A DNA stretch of 64,000 nt from Spirochaetia bacterium (GTDB lineage Bacteria > Spirochaetota > Spirochaetia > Sphaerochaetales > Sphaerochaetaceae), in contig JAKVOU010000001.1 in the NCBI GenBank assembly GCA_022482625.1, positions 1,350,784 through 1,414,783 of the forward strand, read 5' to 3'. The notes below the pieces were generated by a model. The model did no database searches and was not told the DNA's origin. It saw only the letters and a program-made list of their open reading frames with translations. Shown here one piece after another: positions 1 through 9,033 of this stretch (positions within the stretch are counted from its first letter, which is position 1; each line of letters opens with the position of its first letter). The position numbers were made by a program, and so were the translations under genes.

Positions 1-397
1 CGATATGAGTGGCAAACATAAGGTTGAAGTTCTTCGGCTCAGTAAAGGAATTCTTGTTCCCGCAAACCGGACAGGGAGCATTGAGGTCAATCTGATCTGC
101 CCGGAACCTACTCTTGCAGACCTTGCAGTCTACCATCGGATCACTGAAGTTCGACACATGGCCTGATGCTTCCCAGACTTTTGAAGCCATAAGAATAGAT
201 GCATCCAACCCGACGATGTTGTCATGTAACTGGGTCATCTCCTTCCACCATAAATCACGGATATTGTTTTTTAGCTGTACCCCCAACGGACCGTAGTCAT
301 ACGCACCGTTCAAACCGCCGTAGATTTCACTTGACTGAAAGATAAAGCCACGCCTCTTGCACAGGGAGACGATCTTGTCCATTGTTACATCAACCAT
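1..397 (-). CDS. glyS: Glycyl-tRNA synthetase, N-terminal part (runs off window)
   Basis: Class II dimeric (alpha2-type) glycine-tRNA ligase, which charges tRNA-Gly in the cytoplasm. The visible N-terminus reads [18 protein letters not shown] and continues through [18 protein letters not shown], a hallmark of this family, to a CPVCG metal-binding knuckle. The rest lies beyond position 1. The ATG at 397 is one base from the gltX stop (399), so the two synthetase genes are co-transcribed. A second in-frame ATG at 382 is possible. The family call is confident; start choice is less so. Confidence 0.93.
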   Translation of the reverse strand, partial: MVDVTMDKIVSLCKRRGFIFQSSEIYGGLNGAYDYGPLGVQLKNNIRDLWWKEMTQLHDNIVGLDASILMASKVWEASGHVSNFSDPMVDCKVCKSRFRADQIDLNAPCPVCGNKNSFTEPKNFNLMFATHI

Positions 398-398
398 A

Positions 399-1883
399 CT
401 ATCTAACCTCACTCTTGAGCTTTTCTATCGCTCTTTCAATTCTTTCACAGGTTCTGTCCTTGCCAAGCAATGCAATCATATCCTGCATCGGAAGAGTTAC
501 ATTGCTGCTGGCAAGAGCTACACGCAAAGGAGTAAATACCCCATTGGCTTTCAGTCCCTTTTCTTTTGCCATCTCATTGATTGCGGCCTCGCTTTCACTG
601 AAAGGACGGCCAGAAGCAAAACCTTCCTTGATAATCCTATAATCAGCCTCGAGGGCTTCCAGGGAAGACTTCAGATCCATTTTCTTTGCTATGAACAGTT
701 CAGTAGCGGCCAAAGGTACATCAGTAAAGAAGAAACGTGTCAGTTCAACGACATCAGAGAGAACTTTCATCCGAACCTTTACGGACGGAAGCATCTGCTG
801 GATTTTCTTGTCCTCTGCCTCAGTCGGCGGATCATTGATAAAACCAGCTTTCGCCAAGAATGGTATAAGAAGCAAACGCAACCGTTCATCATCACATTCC
901 CTGATATACTGACCATTGAACCAATCAAGTTTCTTATAGTCAAAGACTCCCGGAGCCTTGTTGATCTTGGCAATGTCAAACAGCTTTTCCAAGTCTTCCC
1001 TGGAAAAGAACTCACGTTGTCCATCATAGGACCAACCGACCAAACTGACATAGTTCAGCAAAGCTTCCGGCAAATAACCGGCCTGTCTGAAATCCCTCAC
1101 ACTGGTAGAACCATGACGCTTGGACAATTTCTGTCCATCTTTTCCCATCACCATCGGAAGATGGCAATAGACAGGAGGTTCCCAGCCAAAGGCCTTGTAC
1201 AGCAGGACATGCAAGGGACCGGAAGGAATCCACTCCTGGGCCCGCATAATATGGGTAATCCCCATAAGATGGTCATCGATGACATTTGCAAGATGATAGG
1301 TAGGATACCCATCACTCTTCAGAAGGATGGGATCCGGAGAAACATCACGGTTTCTCCTCGTGATGTCTCCCATCAATACATCATGAAAAGTCGTCTTGCC
1401 ATCAAGAGGCACTTTAAGCCGTATCACAGGCTTTATACCTCGGGCTTCATACATAGCCCTCTGCTCGGCCGTCAGGTTCCTGCAATGACGATCATATCCC
1501 TGTACAGGACTTTTCGAAGCAATCTGTTCTTTCCTGACTTCTTCAAGCCGTTCAGGAGTGCAATAACAATAATAGGCCTGTCCTTGCTCGATAAGCCAGT
1601 GTGCATATTTCTGATATATTGCGTATCGTTGGCTTTGTATGTATGGACCATATGGACCACCGACGACCGGACCTTCATCCCACTTGATTCCAAGCCATTC
1701 CAACGTATCGTATAAGTCCTGAAGGCTGTCGTCGCTGTAACGTTCCCTATCTGTATCTTCAACACGGAGGATAAACTTGCCGCCTTGGCTCTTGGCAAAA
1801 AAATAATTGAACAGTGCCGTCCTTACCCCACCGATATGCTGCAATCCCGTCGGAGACGGAGCATAACGTACTCTCACTTCCAT
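399..1883 (-). CDS. gltX: Glutamyl-tRNA synthetase
   Basis: Class I glutamate-tRNA ligase of about 494 residues, a normal length. The N-terminus carries [14 protein letters not shown] (the HIGH-type signature, HIGG being normal for GltX). A KLSKRHG sequence about 240 residues in is the KMSKS-type loop. The C-terminal half is the helical anticodon-binding region. A start at ATG 1883 gives [13 protein letters not shown] as in the family. An in-frame TTG at 1892 lies only 3 nt from an AAGGAG (1896-1901) and the ATG lies 12 nt from it, so the exact start is unsettled. It is followed directly by glyS. Confidence 0.95.
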   Translation of the reverse strand: MEVRVRYAPSPTGLQHIGGVRTALFNYFFAKSQGGKFILRVEDTDRERYSDDSLQDLYDTLEWLGIKWDEGPVVGGPYGPYIQSQRYAIYQKYAHWLIEQGQAYYCYCTPERLEEVRKEQIASKSPVQGYDRHCRNLTAEQRAMYEARGIKPVIRLKVPLDGKTTFHDVLMGDITRRNRDVSPDPILLKSDGYPTYHLANVIDDHLMGITHIMRAQEWIPSGPLHVLLYKAFGWEPPVYCHLPMVMGKDGQKLSKRHGSTSVRDFRQAGYLPEALLNYVSLVGWSYDGQREFFSREDLEKLFDIAKINKAPGVFDYKKLDWFNGQYIRECDDERLRLLLIPFLAKAGFINDPPTEAEDKKIQQMLPSVKVRMKVLSDVVELTRFFFTDVPLAATELFIAKKMDLKSSLEALEADYRIIKEGFASGRPFSESEAAINEMAKEKGLKANGVFTPLRVALASSNVTLPMQDMIALLGKDRTCERIERAIEKLKSEVR

Positions 1884-2105
1884 GGAACTCAAAGACTCCT
1901 TGTAAAAATTACATATTGTATGTTGTACAGTAAATCAACAGGAATAGCAACCTGACAAAACAACAGCCTTGCAACAGCAGGCAATGCAGTATCTGCGAGA
2001 CAGTACATAAAAATGTCAGCTGACCGAGATCTTTCAAAACCTAACACAATAAGTCTGGAAACATACTTTTGTACAGAAGCATGAAACGTCCATACATCAG
2101 CCAAG

Positions 2106-2146
2106 GTAAAAAAGAACGCCTCCCCTGCCCAAGGAAAGACGTTCTT
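2106..2146 (-). terminator. Rho-independent terminator of the outer-membrane protein gene
   Basis: On the minus strand AAGAACG and CGTTCTT (2112-2118 and 2140-2146) pair, the stem continues inward with mostly G-U and G-C pairs, and a run of six T follows. It lies 20-60 bases downstream of the gene ending at 2168. The 1884-2105 stretch beside it holds no convincing gene. Confidence 0.8.
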
Positions 2147-2167
2147 CCATAATCAATCGAATGGAAT

Positions 2168-2755
2168 TCAGATCAGATTGAACAATACGGAAACTCCGAA
2201 TTTACCATTGTCCCATACTGGTTCCATCTTTGAAGCATCAAAATCATTGAAGCTCATGTCAGTCGGAACTGAATAGGAAATACCAGCCATTATGTTACCA
2301 AGCATGACATCAGCCGATGCACGGTAGGTAAGTGGTGCAGAAAGCAAAAAATCACCAAAATTATCTGGAGTTTCACCATTTGCACCATAGTAAGTCACTT
2401 CATCATCTACATAGCCAGTAGTAAAGGTAGGACCGATACCGACACCGACGCGTACCAGCTTGAGCACATCAAAGGAAACGCCAGCTGTCAACAACGTATC
2501 GAACAGATAATCACCATCATCTGAAGAACTCATCACCGCGGATCCCGTTACTTCCAGAATGGCAATTCTGACTCTGGCATCAGCTCCAAATTTGTAGTTA
2601 CTCAAATCACTGAAATCAGAATCAACAGCATCGCTTGGTTTTTCCTGGTACTGGGCAGTTGCACCAAGGCTGATATCAAAAGCATCATTTGCAAAAACCG
2701 TAGCCGGAGCCAGCAAACATGCCACCAAGGCAACCAATAACATTTTCTTTTTCAT
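2168..2755 (-). CDS. Outer-membrane beta-barrel-like protein
   Basis: A 195-residue exported protein starting with a clear signal peptide (MKKKMLLVALVACLLAPATV, cleavage probably after VFA). The remainder has alternating polar and hydrophobic stretches rich in Gly, Asp and Tyr, and ends in short strand-like segments (GKFGVSVLFNLI), as expected for a small beta-barrel. The start is ATG 2755, preceded by AAGGAGAAAGAA. It stands alone between a terminator and a divergent importer operon. I do not recognise a specific family; a porin-like or adhesin-like barrel is the likeliest reading. Confidence 0.75.
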   Translation of the reverse strand: MKKKMLLVALVACLLAPATVFANDAFDISLGATAQYQEKPSDAVDSDFSDLSNYKFGADARVRIAILEVTGSAVMSSSDDGDYLFDTLLTAGVSFDVLKLVRVGVGIGPTFTTGYVDDEVTYYGANGETPDNFGDFLLSAPLTYRASADVMLGNIMAGISYSVPTDMSFNDFDASKMEPVWDNGKFGVSVLFNLI

Positions 2756-3056
2756 TTCTTTCTCCTTATGCTTCATCCTAAATGGATGTTCCATCTACAT
2801 TCAAAAACAGTATGGTAAATTTTTCGTTACATTTGTTATATAAAACCACAAAACACAATCCAAGGAATGAAAGAGCCTATAAATGCGAGAAATATTCCTT
2901 GCCGATATTTGTACTCTATAGGTAAAGCTGGACATGGGTCAAGTGAATAAGTATCATAAAGCATACAATTGCTGAAGAATGTATCCTTCCTGTCAGGCAA
3001 AACAGACAAACATGAGGTCCCTTCCTCGGTGCTTTTCTGAAATAGGAGTCAAAACA
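2756..3056. other. Divergent intergenic region
   Basis: 301 bases between the outer-membrane protein gene (minus) and the metal-chelate importer (plus). It must hold both promoters, but no box pair stands out. The conserved B12-box core of cobalamin riboswitches was looked for and not seen. Confidence 0.5.
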
Positions 3057-3953
3057 ATGAGAAAATATATATTGTTGCCTGTTTTTCTCCTCTGCAGCTG
3101 CCTGCAGCTGGCTGCAATGGGAACTACGGAACATGCCGAAACAGGTAATAGTTTCACTGATTCATATGGACGGACTGTTACCATACCGGCAAATCCTCAG
3201 AAAATCGTCACCATAGGTCCGAACCTTACTGAAATACTCACCTTCCTTGGAATGGAAGATAAAATAGTAGGAGTCACGGACTATGACGATTGGCCGGCAA
3301 CCATTACCCATGTTACAAAAATCGGTTCAATTACTTCTCCGGACCTGGAGAAAATCATTGCATTGTCACCCGATCTAGTCCTTGCTTCCACACATTGCCC
3401 GCAAAAAGTCGTTGATGCTTTATCGCAAGCAGGTATTCCTGCCTTTGCCATTTACCACGAAGGGAATCTTGAAGCTACGTATCTGTCGATAGAAGATGTC
3501 GGTGCCATAACAGGCAAATCTCAGGAAGCAGAAAAAATTGTCCGCGACATGAAGGACAAGATAACAGCAGTCCAAGAAAAAGTTGCTGGCCTGGCCAAGC
3601 CAACGGTCTACTATATGATCAGCTACGGACAGTGGGGTGACTTTACTGCAGGAGGAAATACTTTTATCGGCAACATGCTGGATATCGCAGGAGGTTTGAA
3701 TATCGCACAGAGTGTATCGGGATGGAGTTACAGCCAAGAAAAACTCATAGAAGAAGATCCTGATATGGTGCTCTGCTCAAAGTCAGGAAATGTAGTACAA
3801 CAGTTCAGCAGTACTTTTCCATACAGTGATTTGAGTGCTGTGAAAAATCATAAGGTATATGCTGTCGATACCGACAGACTTGACCGCCAGACTCCCAGGA
3901 ATGCAGAAGCCGTGGAAGCATTGGCAAAGATCTTTCATCCCGATGCATTCTAG
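3057..3953 (+). CDS. Metal-chelate (cobalamin/siderophore-type) solute-binding protein
   Basis: Periplasmic binding protein of the BtuF/FecB class, 298 residues, feeding the permease and ATPase encoded next. A signal peptide (MRKYILLPVFLLCSCLQLAA) with an LCSC sequence suggests possible lipid attachment. The mature part opens with DSYGRTVTIPANPQKIVTIG and continues with a VTDYDDWPA stretch and the SPDLEKIIALSPDLVLAS stretch typical of class III binding proteins. The start is ATG 3057 after AGGAG. The last 11 bases overlap the permease gene. The ligand (cobalamin, haem or iron chelate) cannot be told from sequence. Confidence 0.88.
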   Translation: MRKYILLPVFLLCSCLQLAAMGTTEHAETGNSFTDSYGRTVTIPANPQKIVTIGPNLTEILTFLGMEDKIVGVTDYDDWPATITHVTKIGSITSPDLEKIIALSPDLVLASTHCPQKVVDALSQAGIPAFAIYHEGNLEATYLSIEDVGAITGKSQEAEKIVRDMKDKITAVQEKVAGLAKPTVYYMISYGQWGDFTAGGNTFIGNMLDIAGGLNIAQSVSGWSYSQEKLIEEDPDMVLCSKSGNVVQQFSSTFPYSDLSAVKNHKVYAVDTDRLDRQTPRNAEAVEALAKIFHPDAF

Positions 3954-4929
3954 AAGAAATCCATACCTGATCGCCACGATATTGTTGGCATGTCTTATAG
4001 TATGTTCGCTGTCAATCGGCAGTGCACAGTTCAGCTGGAAGGAAACAATGCTTTTCCTGTCAGGGAAAGACATCACAAAAACCCATGCCTACATACTGCT
4101 TAACCTACGTCTGCCACGAATCATAACATCCCTGATCATCGGTATGGCAATATCGGTTTCAGGCGTCATATTCCAATCCTTGTTCTGCAATCCCCTTGCA
4201 GATCCTTATATCCTTGGCATTTCATCAGGGGCAGCTCTTGGTATTGCAATAGCTTCGACTGCCGGCATTGCCTCTGCAATACTGTTGGACGGCTCGGCAT
4301 TTTTTGGTGCACTTGCTGCAAGTGTGGTAATTTATTTCATGGCAGGCAGAAGCAGAGCAGATTCAAATACATTGCTGCTAAGCGGCGTTGCTATGAATTT
4401 TCTCCTATCATCCGTATTGTCATTGCTGCTGTTCTTCCGTAGAGATAAATTGCAGGACATCATATTCTGGCAAATGGGTTCCTTCGGCTATTCCAGTTGG
4501 GACAAGATACTCCGTACAGGTCCCATCCTGTTGCTGTTGATTGCATTGGTTTTCCTGTTCCGCAAGGACCTGGACCTCCTGCTACTCCGGGAAAACTTAG
4601 CTCAGACCATAGGAATGGACACAAAAAGAAAACGCCCGATCCTCTTGGCCCTGGCGACCCTGCTGGCGGCTCTTTCTGTCGCTCTCTGCGGCATAATAGG
4701 TTTCATAGGCCTGGTAGTACCACACTTGTGCCGATTGCTTGTCGGACCTTCACACAGACGTCTGTTGCCGGCTACGCTCATTTTCGGCGCCATCTTCACC
4801 TTGGTCGCCGATACCATTGCAAGAGGCATAATCCCTGGTACTGAAATTCCTGTCGGTATCATCACCTCTCTCTGTGGGGCTCCGATTTTCCTGACATTGC
4901 TCAGGAAAAAAAGGAAAGGAGGCCTATGA
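3943..4929 (+). CDS. FecCD/BtuC-type ABC permease
   Basis: Inner-membrane permease of the FecCD family, 328 residues with about ten hydrophobic segments. Family landmarks are LRLPRIITSLIIGMAISVSG near the N-terminus, NPLADPYILGISSGAALG, and GIIGFIGLVVPHLCRLLVG before the coupling region. ATG 3943 overlaps the 3' end of the binding-protein gene by 11 bases, so translation is probably coupled. A more distal in-frame start at 3859 would add unrelated residues inside the upstream gene and is rejected. It works with the flanking genes as one importer. Confidence 0.92.
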   Translation: MHSRRNPYLIATILLACLIVCSLSIGSAQFSWKETMLFLSGKDITKTHAYILLNLRLPRIITSLIIGMAISVSGVIFQSLFCNPLADPYILGISSGAALGIAIASTAGIASAILLDGSAFFGALAASVVIYFMAGRSRADSNTLLLSGVAMNFLLSSVLSLLLFFRRDKLQDIIFWQMGSFGYSSWDKILRTGPILLLLIALVFLFRKDLDLLLLRENLAQTIGMDTKRKRPILLALATLLAALSVALCGIIGFIGLVVPHLCRLLVGPSHRRLLPATLIFGAIFTLVADTIARGIIPGTEIPVGIITSLCGAPIFLTLLRKKRKGGL

Positions 4930-5684
4930 TGGAACCTTTGCTTTCCTGCAAAGACGTCTGGTTTGGTTACCAAGAGGAAAAACCATTGCTGAAAGCAGTA
5001 AGCTTCCAGCTTGAAAGTGGCTGCCTGACTTCCATATTGGGACCGAATGGCGCAGGAAAATCCACTTTGTTTTCCCTGATGCTTGGATTGTGCAAACCCC
5101 AAAAAGGTATCATCGAACTCCAAACCAAGGATATAAGAACGCTCTCCAGAAAAGAAATCGCCCAAAATATTGCCTGGGTTCCCCAGAGAGAACAGATAAA
5201 CTTTGAATTTACCGTTGATGAAATGGTTTCAATGGGAAGCTATCTGGTCCAGCCAAATGTACAAGAACGCGAAAGCATTATGGAAAAGGTAGGTATCGCG
5301 GAACTCAGAGATAGATCCGTAACCAGCCTAAGCGGCGGCGAATATCAAAAAGTCATGATAGGCAGAGCTTTGATGCAACACCCCCGCCTGCTTCTTCTGG
5401 ATGAACCGACTACGTATCTCGACCCGCTGCAACAGCAGTATCTGATGGGATTGCTTGCCGACCTAGCTGCACAGGGATTATGCATCTGCTGCATCCTTCA
5501 TGAAGTCAACATTGCACTTTCATACAGTAGCCGGACCCTTCTGCTCAAGGAAGGGAAAACCCTTGCCTTCGGCCCTACGGACAAAGTACTCACAGAAACA
5601 AACCTGACCTCACTTTATGACGTCAGGACAACAATTGAAAACGGCACTAAGACAGGAAAGATTTACTGCAGTTTCACCCTTTGA
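4926..5684 (+). CDS. ABC transporter ATPase of the metal-chelate importer
   Basis: ATPase of the FecE/BtuD class, 252 residues. Walker A is GPNGAGKST (39-47), the Q-loop is WVPQREQ, the signature is LSGGEYQKV, Walker B is LLLLDEPT, and a switch His lies in LHEVN. The gene overlaps the permease stop; a strong AAAGGAGG is 3 nt from ATG 4926 and 6 nt from a second ATG at 4929, so the latter may be the true start. Its last 11 bases overlap the convergent hydrolase gene. All catalytic motifs are intact. Confidence 0.93.
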   Translation: MMEPLLSCKDVWFGYQEEKPLLKAVSFQLESGCLTSILGPNGAGKSTLFSLMLGLCKPQKGIIELQTKDIRTLSRKEIAQNIAWVPQREQINFEFTVDEMVSMGSYLVQPNVQERESIMEKVGIAELRDRSVTSLSGGEYQKVMIGRALMQHPRLLLLDEPTTYLDPLQQQYLMGLLADLAAQGLCICCILHEVNIALSYSSRTLLLKEGKTLAFGPTDKVLTETNLTSLYDVRTTIENGTKTGKIYCSFTL

Positions 5685-6516
5685 GCAACCAATCTACAGC
5701 GGCTTTGTTGCAAAGGTCCTGGGCATCCCTGTTCTTTTCATATTGGATGAGATGTCCAGCTGCAGGGATGAGCAGGCTACTGTTTTCTCCCGTACCTGTA
5801 GTCTCTATCAAATGGGCTACCTCAGGACTGACTGCAAGATCTTGTTCTCCACAGATAGTCAAGGTATCGGTAGCTATGGAAGGTAAAAGTCCTCTCGCCT
5901 CTTTGGCAAGTCTTCCTAATTCAAGCAACTGTCTGAAAGCATCATAAGACCAATATTCCCTGCCTAGATACGCATCATCATCAGGATCCCGTTCACAAGT
6001 CCCTTGAAAACCAGGATCTGACTGCCAAGGTTTGGAGCGAGTCAAAGCATGCCGGCCGGCTGTTTCCAGTTGTTTCTCATCATAGCCGGTCAACAGCAAT
6101 GCAGGAGCGAACAATACCATCTTCTTCACAGGGAAACGCGAGGCAAGGATCAAGGCAATAAGTCCACCCATTGAATGCCCGATCAAATAAATATCTTTGT
6201 ATTGCCTTGGAAGTTCCTTGGCAGCACATTCAGCAGTTCCAAGCCAATCCTGGCCCGTTGTTGCCAAAAAATCCTCCCTGCTGGTCCCATGCCCGGAATA
6301 CCGGGGACAAAAAACATCAAAACCCGCGGAAAAGAGATCTACTCCCGGTCTAGCCATTTCACCAGGATAGCCAGTATAACCATGACAACATAGTACAGCT
6401 ACGTCAGGCTTCTTATCATGGACCAATTTCCATGGGCGGGCGCATTTTCTCGGTTTCTTCACATCCCGATAACTTCCGGTATTCCAATCTGTAACATCAA
6501 ATGAAAATAAAGACAT
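5674..6516 (-). CDS. Alpha/beta hydrolase (esterase/monoacylglycerol-lipase type)
   Basis: Cytoplasmic serine hydrolase of 280 residues with no signal peptide. The nucleophile elbow is GHSMGG, an Asp follows in CGEQDLAV, and the His is in AAGHLIQYEK, giving a complete triad. An early VLCCHGYTGYPGE provides the oxyanion HG. This pattern fits carboxylesterase and monoacylglycerol lipase groups; the substrate is unknown. The gene converges with the importer ATPase, sharing 11 bases, and starts 57 bases downstream of the RloB-like gene on the same strand, so it may be read through from it. Confidence 0.8.
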   Translation of the reverse strand: MSLFSFDVTDWNTGSYRDVKKPRKCARPWKLVHDKKPDVAVLCCHGYTGYPGEMARPGVDLFSAGFDVFCPRYSGHGTSREDFLATTGQDWLGTAECAAKELPRQYKDIYLIGHSMGGLIALILASRFPVKKMVLFAPALLLTGYDEKQLETAGRHALTRSKPWQSDPGFQGTCERDPDDDAYLGREYWSYDAFRQLLELGRLAKEARGLLPSIATDTLTICGEQDLAVSPEVAHLIETTGTGENSSLLIPAAGHLIQYEKNRDAQDLCNKAAVDWLLKG

Positions 6517-6572
6517 ACATGTATCCTGATAAAAAAGAAAGAAAACTTTATTCTCCCCTATGTTTTGTCATG

Positions 6573-7217
6573 CTAGCGTTTCATACCTATCATTTTTTGG
6601 TTATGGGTTATGTCAGCCAGCCCGCAGTTGTCTGTTATTGCATTGAGCATATAGACAAGATTCGTCGCAGGAAGACTGGTTTTCGCCTCAGCCATCTGGT
6701 TGTACGAACGTGCATTTATGGCAGCCTTTGCCTTGTTCGGATACAAGGCAAGATGCAGATTCAACCCATCGGCCCCAAGCAGAAAGTCTTTTCCTGGAAA
6801 ATATCCAGGAATATAACGCGGCAATGCATCATCAATGGCAGCAGCTGTATCGACATAGCCCTTGGGAGCCATTATATGTAACATATACCAAAGCTGTATG
6901 CCTGGATTACACCATGCAAGCTTAACTTTTTTCTTTTCTGCAAACGATGTAATAGCTTTGACATCGACGGCAGTAATCCCCAATTCCTCAAATCCGAACA
7001 AAAGCCAGGCCTCATTGAATTTACCATGGCTTCGTTTCCTTGCAGTATAGAGAATAAGAGCTTCAAGTTCATCTTTTACTCCCTCAGCCCATTGTACCGT
7101 CAGGTTCGTATATCGACAATCCTTGCGCATCTGGGAAAAAAAGAGTGATTCCTCTTCACTTGCCGTAACAATCAGCATCGTCTTCTTGGGAGCGGTAGTA
7201 ATTCTTTTACGAGCCAT
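6573..7217 (-). CDS. RloB-like (AbiLii-type) protein lacking the family acidic residues
   Basis: A 214-residue protein that aligns by eye with the RloB family, TOPRIM-like partners of RloA ATPases in AbiL phage-defence modules. It starts ARKR...KKTMLIVT and has FNEAWLLF, VKLAWCNPGIQLWYMLHI and LPATNLVYML at the usual places. The family acidic positions are changed. The usual EGEKTE reads ASEEES (19-24), DRD(D/E)H reads GFEEL (75-79), and NPCFELW reads NPGIQLW (104-110). Nuclease activity is therefore doubtful. It begins 2 bases after the partner ATPase gene. The family call is from motif spacing, not a database search. Confidence 0.72.
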   Translation of the reverse strand: MARKRITTAPKKTMLIVTASEEESLFFSQMRKDCRYTNLTVQWAEGVKDELEALILYTARKRSHGKFNEAWLLFGFEELGITAVDVKAITSFAEKKKVKLAWCNPGIQLWYMLHIMAPKGYVDTAAAIDDALPRYIPGYFPGKDFLLGADGLNLHLALYPNKAKAAINARSYNQMAEAKTSLPATNLVYMLNAITDNCGLADITHNQKMIGMKR

Positions 7218-7219
7218 GG

Positions 7220-8470
7220 TTACTTATCCTCCTTTCCAGCATCCTGGAAGCTGAACTCACTGAGCAGTGGCAAAGCACCGAAAGCACCGTTCAGATACTG
7301 CTGACTGGTCAAATCCCTTCTGCGGGAATATTTGAATTGTGCCAAGCTGAAATAGACTGTGGAACTTTCCCAGTTTTTTTCGGCAAAATAGATACCGTCA
7401 CGTCTCATCAATCCCGGTCTCAGAAGAGTCGGATTACAATCAACTGCCAACAATTGTGAACCTGCCTTATCATTGCAGGCTTCAAAGATTTCTATGATAT
7501 GTGTAAGCACATCAGGATGGAGCAACATGCCGAAGTCATCGATGACGAGAGTCCGCTGCGCCACAAAGCTTTCAAAAAAGGCAATTCCGATCAGTGTCAG
7601 TCTTCGTAAAGACAGACTTTCCTGCATGAAATAGGAAGCATAGTGCATGGTCACGTTCGTATGAACAAATATCAGCCGGTCATTCTTTACCAAGATGTTC
7701 CTGATATCCGTTATATCGACAGACCAGAGAAAATTGATAAGCTGCTGTACCCATGCCGGATGTGCAGTAATCTGTTCGATGATATATTTCTCACTGAGAG
7801 ATGAAACTCCCATGGGAAGGATATTCAAACGGACCTTGAACCATTGCTGCACAGAGGAAGCGGTTTCTCCCCCCCGTTCGGCAGCTGCAGCCAAGAAGGT
7901 ATGCTTTTCATCAACCTTGTTCATCAACCGTCTCTTGTCACCCCTGTACATCTTGCCGAATCGGTATGCATACGTCTTTGGTGTATCATCTGTAGCAAAG
8001 GGATCTTCCTTCACCGTCCGCTCGAACATCAGCTTCTTGCTCCTGTCATAGATAAAATACAGGGATTCGCCCGTTATTTGCTTATAGGTAGAATGAAGCG
8101 TATAGACGGCTATAATCGATGGTTTGCCAGCCTCCGTATTGCCTTTGTCCAGCAATATCCGCAACTTGATAGTACAAGGTTCACCTTTTTCTTCCGAATA
8201 GGCGAATCCAGTGCCCGACAATACCTGGATGGGATTCTCGCTCTCAGCTGGAGCACAGACAATGCTTTTGATTGATTCAAGTGCCCTGACAAAGGAACTC
8301 TTGCCGGCACCATTTGGTCCGATTATGGCTGCGGTCTTGATAAGTCGCAGTTTGTCGTTGACCATTACGGTCTTGGAATCGGCAAACCTGTTGTCCCTGA
8401 CAGCCTCATAAGAAATGGTCTGAGGCTCTTTGACGGACTTGAAGTTCGCAATCGTCATATCCAACAACAT
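7220..8470 (-). CDS. RloA/AbiLi-like AAA/ABC ATPase with degenerate catalytic motifs
   Basis: A 416-residue P-loop protein of the AAA_15/AAA_21 type, the usual partner of RloB in AbiL defence modules. The N-terminus IANFKSVKEPQTIS and Walker A GPNGAGKSS (51-59) are normal, as is the C-terminal QQYLNGAFGALPLL. The signature, usually ES(D)GT, reads ESLSLRR (284-290). Walker B reads VIDDFG (309-314), with Asp for the catalytic Glu. The switch THN reads DCN (344-346). ATP binding looks possible while hydrolysis is questionable. ATG 8470 follows GGAGG. A weak promoter (-35 at 8558-8563, -10 TATACT at 8535-8540, minus strand) lies upstream. Confidence 0.75.
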   Translation of the reverse strand: MLLDMTIANFKSVKEPQTISYEAVRDNRFADSKTVMVNDKLRLIKTAAIIGPNGAGKSSFVRALESIKSIVCAPAESENPIQVLSGTGFAYSEEKGEPCTIKLRILLDKGNTEAGKPSIIAVYTLHSTYKQITGESLYFIYDRSKKLMFERTVKEDPFATDDTPKTYAYRFGKMYRGDKRRLMNKVDEKHTFLAAAAERGGETASSVQQWFKVRLNILPMGVSSLSEKYIIEQITAHPAWVQQLINFLWSVDITDIRNILVKNDRLIFVHTNVTMHYASYFMQESLSLRRLTLIGIAFFESFVAQRTLVIDDFGMLLHPDVLTHIIEIFEACNDKAGSQLLAVDCNPTLLRPGLMRRDGIYFAEKNWESSTVYFSLAQFKYSRRRDLTSQQYLNGAFGALPLLSEFSFQDAGKEDK

Positions 8471-8587
8471 ACGATAGTACCTCCAAAGTTACAATTAGGT
8501 AATCATCTGCACAAAAACTTTCAACTACTCAGAAAGTATATCCTCATTTATGAAAATATGGAAGAAAAAAACAAGTAAAGTTCAAAA

Positions 8588-8617
8588 ATGGGCTATTGTT
8601 TGCAAACAATAGCCCAT
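8588..8617 (-). terminator. Perfect 30-bp palindrome followed by T-run
   Basis: Two 15-base arms are exact inverted copies with no spacer (ATGGGCTATTGTTTG at 8588-8602 and its complement at 8603-8617). On the minus strand TTTTT follows, so it should end transcription of the small gene finishing at 8667, just upstream of the RloA promoter. The opposite strand lacks a good T-run. Confidence 0.8.
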
Positions 8618-8666
8618 ATTTGTCATTAAAAGATCAAGTTTTTGAGAATATAACAGCCTCAGGATG

Positions 8667-9023
8667 TCATTTGATTATTCTATCAGCTACCTTCTTCATT
8701 TTTTCACCGACTGTCGTTCCGCTGATAAACAAGTCAGGAAAATCATCCTTCGTTTTATGGTCAATAATCCAGTCAATAAACTTATCATGTTCAAGTTCCT
8801 TTGCACCATCCACTACGGCAATCTGTGCAAAAGCTCCGCTGGAAACCCATCGTTTCAGCTGTTCATATGCCTTGATGCCGTCTCCGGCAGCATAGCGCCT
8901 GCATGATGTATTTCCAGTGGCTGCACTTCCTGAAAAATCAATCACTGCCGTCTTCTTTCCTTCTTCAAGCATAGTCAGGACTTTCCCTGTGTCTGCACTT
9001 TCTACCATAATGACTTTTGCCAT
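8667..9023 (-). CDS. Unrecognised small protein
   Basis: A 118-residue soluble protein beginning MAKVIMVESADTGKV and ending KMKKVADRIIK; I do not recognise the family. It alternates short hydrophobic strands (KVIMVES, KTAVIDFSG, QIAVVDGAKEL, PDLFISG) with helices, which suggests a Rossmann-like or degenerate P-loop fold, but no Walker A is present. The start is ATG 9023 with AGGAG eight bases before it. It lies 10 bases downstream of the lipoprotein gene ending at 9034 and is probably co-transcribed with it, then stopped by the palindromic terminator at 8588-8617. Confidence 0.65.
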   Translation of the reverse strand: MAKVIMVESADTGKVLTMLEEGKKTAVIDFSGSAATGNTSCRRYAAGDGIKAYEQLKRWVSSGAFAQIAVVDGAKELEHDKFIDWIIDHKTKDDFPDLFISGTTVGEKMKKVADRIIK

Positions 9024-9033
9024 TGACTTGCTC

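Noticed and set aside
357-1715. Open plus-strand frame of 452 codons across gltX
   Set aside because: It is antisense to a perfectly conserved glutamyl-tRNA synthetase, has no ribosome site, and its protein has no recognisable features.
1889-2104. Short minus-strand frame between gltX and the outer-membrane protein gene
   Set aside because: No ribosome site, unusual composition, and it lies between a terminator and the gltX start.
2800-3056. Possible cobalamin riboswitch before the BtuF-like gene
   Set aside because: The conserved core (GCCACTG and related boxes) could not be found in the leader.
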